Shown piece after piece: positions 44,693 to 53,053 of a DNA stretch of 64,000 nt. The notes below the pieces were generated by a model, which did not search any database, was not told the origin of the DNA, and saw only the letters and a program-made list of their open reading frames with translations. Source of the stretch: JAQICB01 sp046482735 (GTDB taxonomy: Bacteria > Bacteroidota > Bacteroidia > Bacteroidales > UBA1715); the NCBI GenBank assembly GCA_046482735.1, contig JAWOEL010000080.1, positions 1-64,000 on the forward strand, read 5' to 3'. Both the position numbers and the translations under genes were made by a program. How positions within the stretch are numbered: position 1 is the stretch's first letter; the number at the start of each line of letters is the position of its first letter.

Positions 44693-46597
44693 TTAATAAG
44701 CACGTTTGTTGTTTTTTTCAATAAAATTAATAAAGGCATTATTTACAGCTCTGTTTCCTCCCGGAGTAGGATAATTTCCGGTAAAGTACCAGTCTCCTTG
44801 CGAAGTCGGACACGCAATGTGTAAGTTTTCGACTGTCTGGTATATAATATCAATACTAATGTCCACATCATCTGGGCGTAACATTTCAGATATTTTTTTA
44901 CTTATCTGATCATCGGTAAAGGGAGCATATATATCCTGTACAAAATTTTGAATCTCTTCTTTTGGTAATGTTGATTGATCTTTTGATTTTTTATATACTT
45001 CGTTGATTATGTGTTCTTGTTTTGTGTCGTGCAATAATGCTATGGCAGCATTAAAAGCACATAAATCACCGAGTTTTGCCATATCTATACCATAACAGTC
45101 AGGGTATCTGATTTGTGGTGCAGACGAAACAATTATTATTTTTTTAGGTTGTAGACGGGCAAGAATTTTAATAATGCTTTTTTTAAGGGTTGTACCACGA
45201 ACAATAGAATCGTCAATAACAATTAAATTGTCAGTATCTTTTACTATACCATATGTAACGTCATATACGTGGGCAACTAAATCGTCACGGCTTTTGTCTT
45301 CGGTAATAAAAGTACGGAGTTTCGCATCTTTAATTGCTATTTTTTCTAAATGAGCACCTTCTTGTATAATTTCATGTAATTTTTCAGGAGTTAACCCTCC
45401 ATTATTTTGCAATGCAAGAATTTTTTCTTCTTTAATTGTATTTATATAGTCTTGCATTCCCTCAATCATTCCATAATATGCAATTTCTGCGGTATTAGGA
45501 ATAAAAGACATTACCGAATTTTTATAATCGTAATTAATTGATTTTAGAATCTGAGGAAGTAGCAATCGACCTAATTTTTTACGTTCCTGATAAATATCTG
45601 CATCGCCACCTCTGGAAAAATATATTCGTTCGAATGAACATGCAGTAAGTTTTTTGGGTTTTCTCACTTCTTCAACATGTACGCTGCCATCTTTTTTTAC
45701 AATAACAGCTTGCCCCGGAGGAACTTCTTTAATTGATTCAAAGGGGACATTAAATGCTGTTTGAATTACCGGACGCTCAGACGTAGCAACTACAATTTCA
45801 TCATCTGCATAATAAAAAGCCGGTCGTATGCCTGAGGGGTCTCTTGTAATAAAAGAATCACCATTACCAATTATTCCGGAAATAACATATCCGCCGTCCC
45901 AATGTTTTGAGGCTTCTCTTAAAATATGAGAGATAGATAATTCTTCTGAAATAAGTTCAGATATTTCAACATTTGTTTTTCCTTGCTCTTTGTATTTAGT
46001 GAAAATGCGTTGGTTTTCACGATCCAGAAAATGACCAATTTTTTCTAAAATAGTTATTATATCGGTATATGCTCGCGGATGTTGTCCTAAATCGAGAAGT
46101 TTTTGGTACAGTTCATCCATATTTGCAAGGTTAAAGTTTCCTGCAAGCATGAGAGAGCGTGTTTTCCAATTGCTTTCACGTTTTACCGGATGCGTGTTTG
46201 CTATATCATAATCGCCAAATGTACCATAGCGTAAATGAGCTAAATACATGTCGGCTGCATATTGCGTATTGTGTTTTGCCCAATGAGCATCTTTTAGTAA
46301 CTCCGGATTGGTTTTTTGTATTTCAAGATATGGTTTGTTAATTTCTTTAAAAAGTGAAATAATCGGCGATGCTTCTGTAGAGCGAATGCGCGTAAGAAAG
46401 TCCGAGCCCTTATCTGTATCTAATTTGCAAAAAGCAATGCCTGCACCGTCTTGCCCACGGTTGTGCTGCTTTTCCATAAGTAAATACAATTTGTTTAAAC
46501 CATATTTCCATGTACCGTATTTTGCTTGATAATACTCGAGAGGTTTTAGTAATCTGATGAATGCAATGCCGCATTCATGTTTAATTGAGTCGCTCAT
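44693..46597 (-). CDS. purF: Amidophosphoribosyltransferase (glutamine PRPP amidotransferase)
   Basis: First committed enzyme of purine synthesis. The 634 residues have an N-terminal class II glutamine amidotransferase domain starting HECGIAF, with catalytic Cys9 after an 8-residue leader that must be cleaved to expose the thiol, and QHNRGQDGAG. The PRPP-binding loop VIDDSIVRGTTLKKSI lies in the C-terminal domain. It is longer than the Escherichia protein (505 residues), with extra sequence before and after the core; such long forms are frequent in Bacteroidota. The next gene upstream on the other strand starts 152 bases away. Confidence 0.88.
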   Translation of the reverse strand: MSDSIKHECGIAFIRLLKPLEYYQAKYGTWKYGLNKLYLLMEKQHNRGQDGAGIAFCKLDTDKGSDFLTRIRSTEASPIISLFKEINKPYLEIQKTNPELLKDAHWAKHNTQYAADMYLAHLRYGTFGDYDIANTHPVKRESNWKTRSLMLAGNFNLANMDELYQKLLDLGQHPRAYTDIITILEKIGHFLDRENQRIFTKYKEQGKTNVEISELISEELSISHILREASKHWDGGYVISGIIGNGDSFITRDPSGIRPAFYYADDEIVVATSERPVIQTAFNVPFESIKEVPPGQAVIVKKDGSVHVEEVRKPKKLTACSFERIYFSRGGDADIYQERKKLGRLLLPQILKSINYDYKNSVMSFIPNTAEIAYYGMIEGMQDYINTIKEEKILALQNNGGLTPEKLHEIIQEGAHLEKIAIKDAKLRTFITEDKSRDDLVAHVYDVTYGIVKDTDNLIVIDDSIVRGTTLKKSIIKILARLQPKKIIIVSSAPQIRYPDCYGIDMAKLGDLCAFNAAIALLHDTKQEHIINEVYKKSKDQSTLPKEEIQNFVQDIYAPFTDDQISKKISEMLRPDDVDISIDIIYQTVENLHIACPTSQGDWYFTGNYPTPGGNRAVNNAFINFIEKNNKRAY

Positions 46598-46622
46598 TTT
46601 TTTGTATATTTACTTTACTTTG

Positions 46623-46630
46623 CAAAAGTA
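46623..46630 (-). promoter_or_regulatory. Candidate -7 element for purF
   Basis: The minus strand reads TACTTTTG, a match to TAnnTTTG, 25 bases before the purF start. No -33 partner is clear. Confidence 0.45.
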
Positions 46631-46748
46631 TAAATTTATTATCTGCTTTATCTTTTCTCTATATTTTTTTTACGTTTTTTTCTCTATTTTTTTTTTAATA
46701 AAGATTATATCTTACATTTATACTTTTAAGATATGTCATAATGTAAAC

Positions 46749-48449
46749 ATGAAAAATTTACGTAAATATATACATTCTCTTTTGCTTACTGAGTATATAA
46801 TCTATATATATGTACTGTATGGACTGTTTTTTTTATTAACAGCAAGTATCGGTTTTTTTTTTAATGACAGTAATATTATTGCATTCTCACTTATAGTAAG
46901 TATAGTAAGTTTTGTATATACAATACCCAAAATATCTCGCTATCCCTTTTATTTTCTTATACTCTTTTCGTGTGTGTATGTGGTATTTTTGCATTTCATA
47001 AGTTATCCGCACTTTTTATTTGTGAGTGTGTTTGTTCTTATGTTTGCCGCATTGTTTCGTTTTTATAAAATACTTGTTTTCTTTGGACTAAGTATTTTTC
47101 TTTTTTCCTTGTATGCTAGTTTTGTTGTACACAACCAAAATGTGAATGCAATTCATGTTATGTATATGTTGGTTTATTTATTTTTGTGCGGTTTTAGTGC
47201 ACTTGTTCGCTTTTCGGCAGTTAAACGAAGCAAAGAGCACACCCAAACTTCGCGGGATTTAAATAAACATCAAATTTCTATAGATATATTATCAGATATA
47301 TCGTATAAAGTCCGGACGTATTTAAGTTCAGTCTTAGGTTTTTTTACTTTGCTTAAAAATGAACATATTGATTTAGGTAAACAAAATAATGATTTTGTTA
47401 CACGATTATATAATGAAAACAGAAGTCTTTTGGCTTTGTTTGATGAGCACATATCTACCACCTATAATATGCATGAATCACAAAATAAACTGTTTGAAGA
47501 TGTATTTAAAGAAGTGCTTGCCGAGCATGTGACTAATGGTGAGATTGTATTGGACGATTTTGTGGTTGAGGTTGATGAGTCTGTTGTGCAAAATATTCAA
47601 GAAGACTATGATGAAGTGCGTATAATTTTTTCGGAAATAATAACATCTATACGTGCAAGTAAGAAAAAACTTGCAATTCCCGGAATTAGTGTCAGGATAG
47701 TACAACCACTTGAATCGAAAACAAGTGTTACTTTTTTGTTTGAAGTGTTTGTTGATGGTATAAAAAAATTAATACACCCAGCCCCGACACAAATTGATTT
47801 GTTTTCTGATTCATATTCAAATACTGAATTATTATTACAAGAAAACCAGCATAAAAGATTTGCCCATATTTTATTGCATCGCACTATTCAAATACTTGAT
47901 CAGCAGCATGCAAAAATTGGCCTGGTACAACCATCCCGAACTAAAGTTGGCTTTGTCTTTAGTTATTCGTTTTGGAAGAAAAAACCTGTAAAAACAACAT
48001 TTTCTGAATCGTACAAAGAGAAACACACAGAGCAATCACAAGAACATGTATCGATTTCAGAATTGCATGTTTTGTTGGTAGAAGATAATTTAATGAATCA
48101 AAATATGGTTGCCATGATTTTACAAAAACGTGTAAAAGAAGTTTTGGTAGCAAATAATGGCAAAGAAGCATTACAAATTCTCTCTACATCAAAAGTTGAT
48201 GTTGTATTAATGGATATTCAAATGCCAATAATGGATGGATATCAGGCAACGGAGCGCATAAGAGAAATTGAGTTGGCAAACGAAATATATACTCCTATTA
48301 TAGCTTTAACGGCAAATGCTCTCGATAATGAACGCACATTGTGTATAGAAAAAGGAATGGATGGGTATTTGAGTAAACCATTTGGAGTTAAGGAGCTTAT
48401 GGGTGTTATCGAAGAGGTGATGTATAAAAAAACGCATGTACCTGAATGA
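46749..48449 (+). CDS. Hybrid histidine kinase-like protein with a degenerate kinase core and an intact receiver
   Basis: Membrane protein of 566 residues from the ATG at 46749; the frame is open from 46557 but overlaps purF. About six hydrophobic segments (about 1-155) are followed by a HisKA-like helix in which the usual SHEIRTP is SYKVRTY, the phospho-acceptor His being Tyr186 (codon TAT). The expected ATPase region (about 265-410) shows no N, G1 or F box. The receiver domain (about 440-560) is canonical: VLLVEDN, Asp489 in VLMDIQMP, and Lys543 in YLSKPF. It may act as a phosphate sink or scaffold fed by another kinase. No output domain follows. Confidence 0.82.
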   Translation: MKNLRKYIHSLLLTEYIIYIYVLYGLFFLLTASIGFFFNDSNIIAFSLIVSIVSFVYTIPKISRYPFYFLILFSCVYVVFLHFISYPHFLFVSVFVLMFAALFRFYKILVFFGLSIFLFSLYASFVVHNQNVNAIHVMYMLVYLFLCGFSALVRFSAVKRSKEHTQTSRDLNKHQISIDILSDISYKVRTYLSSVLGFFTLLKNEHIDLGKQNNDFVTRLYNENRSLLALFDEHISTTYNMHESQNKLFEDVFKEVLAEHVTNGEIVLDDFVVEVDESVVQNIQEDYDEVRIIFSEIITSIRASKKKLAIPGISVRIVQPLESKTSVTFLFEVFVDGIKKLIHPAPTQIDLFSDSYSNTELLLQENQHKRFAHILLHRTIQILDQQHAKIGLVQPSRTKVGFVFSYSFWKKKPVKTTFSESYKEKHTEQSQEHVSISELHVLLVEDNLMNQNMVAMILQKRVKEVLVANNGKEALQILSTSKVDVVLMDIQMPIMDGYQATERIREIELANEIYTPIIALTANALDNERTLCIEKGMDGYLSKPFGVKELMGVIEEVMYKKTHVPE

Positions 48450-48461
48450 TACTATTGTTTT

Positions 48462-48483
48462 ATAATGCTTGCATTATTATTTT
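48462..48483 (+). terminator. Possible terminator after the hybrid kinase gene
   Basis: ATAATGC and GCATTAT (48462-48477), with a central TT, make a short hairpin followed by a T-rich run. All pairs but two are AT, so it is weak. Confidence 0.4.
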
Positions 48484-48544
48484 CTAATAATTATTAAATT
48501 TTAAAAATAAATTTGTGGTAGTAAATCCTCAGTTGTTGTTTCAA

Positions 48545-49768
48545 ATGAATGGACTTGTAGTTTTTATATTGTTTATAGCACTCGTTATTGTATATACCTA
48601 TAAAGCGTATCAAAATTCTCGTACAGTATCTACCCACAAAATAAGATTAATTTATGGAATTATAACATTTTTGCTGGTTATAGGATTTCTACTTATGTGG
48701 CAGCGGCAAGTAGACAATTATGCCAGCATTACTATGATTAAGAATATATGCATAGGTTTGTCAGTAGCATTACTTGTTTCGATGCTTATAACTGTATCAG
48801 CATTTTTACTCGAAGATATAGTGCGAATTGTACTATGGATCAAACGAAGTATTCAGCATAAAAAACGTGTAGTACTTCCCGCCCGAACCAACACAATACG
48901 AGTAGCCACCCTTGCCATTACCGTATTAATAGTAAGTGCAGTATTGTATGGTGTCGTATGGGGCTTTTCGCATTACAAAGTACATTATGTGGATTTTGCA
49001 CATCCCGATATTCCCACAGAATTTGATGGATTTACTATTGCACAGATTTCTGATACCCATTTAGGAACCTTTGGAAGTATAAAGCAAGTACAAAAAGGGC
49101 TGGATGTGCTACAACAACAAAATCCCGATATGGTTGTATTTACCGGAGATATGGTAAACAACAAATCAGAAGAAGCCGAGCGATACATATCAATGTTTGC
49201 ACATATAAAGGCACCCTATGGTAAATTTGCTGTGTTGGGAAATCATGATTATGCCCACTATGCCGGCAATTTGACAGAACAAGAGCAGCACCACGATGTC
49301 GAAAAATTACGAAAGATAATAGGACAGATGGGTTTTGAAATATTAGAAAATGAACACCGCACTATTATACAATCTGCCGACACCATACAATTGGTAGGAG
49401 TAGAAAATTGGGGCTTAAAGCCATTTCCACAATATGGCGATTTAGATAAATCCATGCAAGAAACAGAAAAAAAAATGTTTACAGTATTGTTATCTCATGA
49501 TCCATCACATTGGCGACACGAAATAGTCGAATATGTCCCACCTATAGAATTGACTCTGAGTGGTCATACGCATGGCATGCAATTTGGTTTTGAAATTGGA
49601 GATACCAAATGGAGTCCCATACAATACCGCTATTCCGATTGGGCAGGATTATTTGAATACAATAACCGCTATTTATACGTGAATCGCGGTTTCGGTGGAA
49701 TTGGCTTTCCCGCACGCATAGGCATACGTCCTGAAATTACCGTTATTAGATTGCAATCCGAAGAGTAA
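48545..49768 (+). CDS. Membrane-anchored calcineurin-like metallophosphoesterase
   Basis: Predicted phosphohydrolase of 407 residues. The N-terminal third has about four hydrophobic helices, followed by a metallophosphoesterase domain (about 160-400) with ISDTHLG, FTGDMVN, GNHDYAHY, LLSHDPSH and SGHTHGMQ, the full metal-ligand set. The membrane part suggests a lipid or envelope substrate, similar to YaeI or LpxG-type enzymes, but this is an inference. The frame is open from a GTG at 48515; the ATG at 48545 begins directly at the first helix and is preferred. The coding strand is richer in A and C than most plus-strand genes here. Terminator downstream. Confidence 0.88.
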   Translation: MNGLVVFILFIALVIVYTYKAYQNSRTVSTHKIRLIYGIITFLLVIGFLLMWQRQVDNYASITMIKNICIGLSVALLVSMLITVSAFLLEDIVRIVLWIKRSIQHKKRVVLPARTNTIRVATLAITVLIVSAVLYGVVWGFSHYKVHYVDFAHPDIPTEFDGFTIAQISDTHLGTFGSIKQVQKGLDVLQQQNPDMVVFTGDMVNNKSEEAERYISMFAHIKAPYGKFAVLGNHDYAHYAGNLTEQEQHHDVEKLRKIIGQMGFEILENEHRTIIQSADTIQLVGVENWGLKPFPQYGDLDKSMQETEKKMFTVLLSHDPSHWRHEIVEYVPPIELTLSGHTHGMQFGFEIGDTKWSPIQYRYSDWAGLFEYNNRYLYVNRGFGGIGFPARIGIRPEITVIRLQSEE

Positions 49769-49783
49769 ATATATCATCAACCC

Positions 49784-49809
49784 CCGTCAGTGGTTGCAAA
49801 CCCTGACGG
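49784..49809. repeat. REP-like hairpin, related to the repeats at 51.1-51.3 kb
   Basis: CCGTCAG (49784-49790) and CTGACGG (49803-49809) frame a partly complementary centre (TGGTTGCAAACC). The same hairpin, nearly unchanged, occurs at 51080-51104 and 51297-51322 inside the tandem unit. Three copies within 1.6 kb suggest a small dispersed repeat. Confidence 0.7.
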
Positions 49810-49810
49810 T

Positions 49811-49838
49811 GGTGTTTACAAAACACCGTATGTTTTTT
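49811..49838 (+). terminator. Intrinsic terminator after the metallophosphoesterase gene
   Basis: GGTGTTT, ACA loop, AAACACC (49811-49827) forms a perfect 7-bp stem, followed by a run of T. It lies directly behind the REP-like hairpin. Confidence 0.8.
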
Positions 49839-50656
49839 TATTTTTTTCTGAAACGCACACATTCAAAATGTGTATTATTTGTTTGGTCGAAACGGTTTAG
49901 GTCGCATAGCATATTTTCTTCGAAGTCTTCTTCATCGTAATGTTTACAGATTGTACATAAACCAGGTATTGGAATTAAATCAGTATTGATTGGCTTGCCA
50001 TTGTCATCAAAAAGTCCTCCGTTCGAAAATATGTGTTCGGTTTCATTTCGAGAAGCAATTTTATCTATTTTGAATTCATCCTCAAAAAAATCATCCCGGT
50101 TATGTAACCATTCTTCAATTTCACTTTTTGAGAGAAGCATATGTTCAATAGATTTATCTAATAAATCATGGAAGTCGGTATATTTCTTATCTTCGGCTTC
50201 TTTTCTGAAGTCTTCACAATTTGTGCAATACCCCGGAAAAGGACAATGAGCATCATCATAATCGCAAAATTCAATATGGACATAACCAACAGATACAGCA
50301 ACATGGCTTTCCGCCCATAGTTTGTAGATAAAGGGATATCGAAGATGAGTCGGGTACATTTCCGGAAAATCTAAACAGAAATGATAATACTGTAGTAAAT
50401 TTTCTAATTCTGTTGCCAACAGAGTTTGTTGCTCTTGATTTAATTTTTTCGGAGGAGGAAGTTGAACGTGTTCAATGCCGGTTATTTTTTCTATAGACTC
50501 TTCTTCACCATGAACATATTTTTCAATATTTAAGATGTTCAATTCAACTTCGTTATCCGGTTTTTGGGGTAAATCTTTCCAAACCTCATGAGTCGGTTTT
50601 AAATTCCACGTAGCGTTCCGAATATCATCAATTAAATGTTCAATGTAGTGTTGCAT
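49838..50656 (-). CDS. Cysteine-containing protein of unknown function
   Basis: A soluble, acidic protein of 272 residues from the ATG at 50656 (the frame is open to 50713, but the likely transcription start near 50694 lies inside that extension). No signal peptide or membrane segment is seen. The N-terminal half contains FDxPEMYPTHLRYPFIYKLW-like aromatic-rich helices. Two short cysteine groups stand out: PFPGYCTNCEDF (about residue 155) and IPGLCTICKHY with two further cysteines (MLCDLNRF, HFECVRF), suggesting a zinc or iron site. No family is recognised. It has its own promoter and lies next to the gene-free repeat region. Confidence 0.65.
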   Translation of the reverse strand: MQHYIEHLIDDIRNATWNLKPTHEVWKDLPQKPDNEVELNILNIEKYVHGEEESIEKITGIEHVQLPPPKKLNQEQQTLLATELENLLQYYHFCLDFPEMYPTHLRYPFIYKLWAESHVAVSVGYVHIEFCDYDDAHCPFPGYCTNCEDFRKEAEDKKYTDFHDLLDKSIEHMLLSKSEIEEWLHNRDDFFEDEFKIDKIASRNETEHIFSNGGLFDDNGKPINTDLIPIPGLCTICKHYDEEDFEENMLCDLNRFDQTNNTHFECVRFRKK

Positions 50657-50700
50657 AATCGAATGTTTTATTGTATGGTGTTCATTTTGTTGTATATAAG

Positions 50701-50729
50701 CAAAGATATACAATTTGAAAAAATGGCAA
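50701..50729 (-). promoter_or_regulatory. Promoter of the Cys-containing protein gene
   Basis: Minus strand: TTG (50729-50727), an 18-base spacer and TATCTTTG (50708-50701). The predicted start of transcription, near 50694, is 38 bases before the ATG at 50656. Confidence 0.6.
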
Positions 50730-50864
50730 TGAAAATTTTTATTTTTGTGTTTTTACTGTTTTATGCTGATTAGTAAGAGTGTATTCAAACGGTTGTTGTT
50801 ATGTATGGTGATAAGATATTTTTTTTGATTTACAGATAGATAAAAACCCAAGCAACACTTTATC

Positions 50865-51026
50865 GGGACAATTCCATTTTGGTACGATTAAAAGGTTTTA
50901 AAAGAGGGGGGATTGAAATCAACAATCGGAAATTTCAATTCCATTCTGGTACGATTAAAAGTACTTAATTTAATGTAAATATTGAACAGTTTGTAGATTT
51001 CAATTCCATTCTGGTACGATTAAAAG
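50865..51026 (-). CRISPR. Short orphan CRISPR-like array of three repeats
   Basis: Two identical 30-base repeats (51026-50997 and 50961-50932 on the minus strand) and a third, 25/30 identical (50894-50865), are separated by unrelated spacers of 35 and 37 bases. On the minus strand each begins CTTTTAATCG, contains TACCAGAATGG and ends ATTGAAAT (the 3' end of the type I-B/III family of repeats). The third copy has lost that 3' end (GTCCC), as expected at the trailer. So the array is read on the minus strand with its leader side at about 51027. No cas gene is in the window. Three repeats make a small array, and a relic is possible. Confidence 0.72.
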
Positions 51027-51458
51027 TGTGGTAAGGGCAGTGCATTTTATCGTTAATTTTGGTGCACCCTCGTCAAACCCCGTCAGTGGTGCAAACCCTG
51101 ACGGTGGTTACGTAAAAAAAAGAAAATGTACGTAATCTATTATAAAAAAACAGACAGTCGACATTAGAACAGACAGCGTTTCGTCGAAGAAAAACATATA
51201 GTATTACTATCACCCTCAACAGAGGCTTCGACCACTGTTGAGGTGTGGCACGGGCAGTGCATTTTATTAGTAATTTTGGTGCACCCTCGTCAAACCCCAT
51301 CAGTGGTTGTAAACCCTGACGGTGGTTACGAAAAAAAAAGAAAATGTACGTAATCTATTATAAAAAAACGGATAGTCGACATTAGAACAGACAGCGTTTT
51401 ATCGAAAAAGAGAAACATATTACTATCACCATCAACAGGGTCTTCGACCACTGTTGAT
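51026..51458. repeat. Two tandem copies of a 217-bp hairpin-bearing unit
   Basis: Copy A (51026-51242) and copy B (51243-51458) begin GTGTGGnAnGGGCAGTGCAT and are about 90% identical by eye, with a few substitutions and small gaps. A third GTGTGG at 51459 may be the start of a further broken copy. Each unit carries a hairpin CCnTCAG...CTGACGG and, near its end, a second hairpin CTCAACAG...CTGTTGAG (A) or ATCAACAG...CTGTTGAT (B). No frame is convincingly coding in both. Copy A starts at the edge of a CRISPR-like repeat. Confidence 0.8.
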
Positions 51459-51471
51459 GTGTGGGGGGGAG

Positions 51472-51508
51472 AAAAAAAAGACCCGACAGGAGTGAACCTG
51501 CCGAGCCT
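51472..51508 (-). terminator. Intrinsic terminator of the division cluster, after ftsZ
   Basis: Minus-strand arms GGCTCGGCAGG and CCTGTCGGGTC pair along all 11 positions using several G-U pairs, with loop TTCACT and eight T after it. The wobble pairs work only on the minus strand. It lies 36 bases after the ftsZ stop. Confidence 0.88.
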
Positions 51509-51543
51509 TAATTTACGCATATCCGCACTATAATTCGTTTATG

Positions 51544-53034
51544 TTAATCAGCGTTGTAGTCCAGGTATTTATTATTGTTTGATAAATATATACCGTCTTC
51601 ATTTTCATCTATTGAAAATCGTGATGGTTCATTTTTTTTTTCGTTGTGTGTATTGTGTTCAGAATTTTCTTCAAAAGGATGTGTTGTGTGTTTTTTGTGT
51701 TCTTGTTCTTGTTGTTTGCGAATATATGCCGGTTGATTTTCAAATTCTGTTATATCATCCATTTTTCGTACTTTTTCGTATTCAAATGATTGAATAGGAT
51801 TTTTATCATCGTCTTGTGTATGATTGTTTGTTCCATTAAAAGGACTGTCTTCGTTTATAAGGCGTATTTTTTTCTTAGGTTTATTGTTTGTGCTGGCATT
51901 TTCAAATGAGCCCCAGTTTATTTGTGTTTGTACCGCATCACCATCGTGTTCGTCCGATGATAGTGTTCCTACCATTTTTTTGTCGGAATTTTCCGGTGGT
52001 GTTTCGTCTTCGCGTAATTCATTTACTTTTATTGGGGTTGGTTGTTTGAAATCGGGTAGGTGTTTCATTTCAAAACCTGTGGCAATAAGGGTAACGCATA
52101 TTTCATCGTGTAATGATTCGTTTTTTACGTATCCCCATATTATGTTTACATCACGTTCTGCTTTTTCAATTATGTGATTTGTTACTATTGTAATTTCATC
52201 CATTGTAATTTCATTTTCGCCCGAGGTGAAGTTCAGGAGAATATCTTTTGCACCGCGTATGTCTGCTTTGTTGAGCAGGGGCGAGTCGAGTGTTTCCTGA
52301 ATAGCTTCTATTGCTCTGTTTTCTCCCGAAGATGTGCCGGATGACATGATAGAAACGCCACTGTCTTTCATGACGGTTTTTACGTCTTCAAAATCTACAT
52401 TTATTATCCCGTTTACTGTAATAATTTCTGCAATCCCTTTTGCGGCGATAGTTAATACATCATCAGCTTTTGCAAATGCATCGGTAATTTTGAGATTTCC
52501 GTATTTTTCGCGTAGTGTTTCGTTGTTAATAATAAGCATCGAATCTACGTGTTCTCTCAGAGATTCTACTCCTTTGAGAGCGTAATTGTATCGTGTTTTT
52601 CCTTCAAAAGCAAACGGAACTGTAACTATACCAACGGTTAAAATGCCTAAACTTTTTGAGATTTCTGCAATTACCGGGGCTGCACCTGTTCCGGTGCCAC
52701 CTCCCATTCCGGCAGTAATGAATGTCATTTGGGTATCGTCGGATAATAATTTTTCTATTTCGGCAGTGCTTTCTTTTGCGGCATTTTGTCCAACTTCCGG
52801 ATTACTTCCGGCTCCTCGTCCGGCTGTGAGGCCGTTACCAATTTGTACTTTTGTGGGGATTGAACTTTTTTGTAAATCTTGCATGTCGGTATTACAAACC
52901 ACAAAATCTACATCTTTTATCCCGAGTTCGTACATATGGTTTACTGCATTGCTACCGCCGCCTCCTACACCAATTACTTTGATTGATGTGGTTCGTTGTT
53001 GCGGAATGTCGAAGTTTATAATTTCATCAGCCAT
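51544..53034 (-). CDS. ftsZ: Cell division protein FtsZ
   Basis: Tubulin-like GTPase that forms the division ring. The 496 residues include GVGGGGSNAVNHM at the N terminus, the GTP loop GGGTGTG (111-117), TVPFAFEG and the T7 loop region NVDFEDVKTV. After the core (to about 325) comes a long, polar, disordered tail of about 170 residues, ending in a short segment LSNNNKYLDYN. Bacteroidota FtsZ proteins end in a similar LSxNNxFLxxN motif, thought to bind partner proteins. The last gene of the dcw cluster, before an intrinsic terminator and the repeat region. Confidence 0.97.
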   Translation of the reverse strand: MADEIINFDIPQQRTTSIKVIGVGGGGSNAVNHMYELGIKDVDFVVCNTDMQDLQKSSIPTKVQIGNGLTAGRGAGSNPEVGQNAAKESTAEIEKLLSDDTQMTFITAGMGGGTGTGAAPVIAEISKSLGILTVGIVTVPFAFEGKTRYNYALKGVESLREHVDSMLIINNETLREKYGNLKITDAFAKADDVLTIAAKGIAEIITVNGIINVDFEDVKTVMKDSGVSIMSSGTSSGENRAIEAIQETLDSPLLNKADIRGAKDILLNFTSGENEITMDEITIVTNHIIEKAERDVNIIWGYVKNESLHDEICVTLIATGFEMKHLPDFKQPTPIKVNELREDETPPENSDKKMVGTLSSDEHDGDAVQTQINWGSFENASTNNKPKKKIRLINEDSPFNGTNNHTQDDDKNPIQSFEYEKVRKMDDITEFENQPAYIRKQQEQEHKKHTTHPFEENSEHNTHNEKKNEPSRFSIDENEDGIYLSNNNKYLDYNAD

Positions 53035-53053
53035 AATGTGTTGTGTTTATTGG

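Noticed and set aside
46557..46748. Longer start for the hybrid kinase
   Set aside because: It would run into purF on the other strand and past the purF promoter; the ATG at 46749 gives a natural membrane protein start.
51073..51520. Minus-strand open frames in the 217-bp tandem repeats
   Set aside because: The frames differ between the two copies and have no family match; the conserved features are hairpins, not codons.
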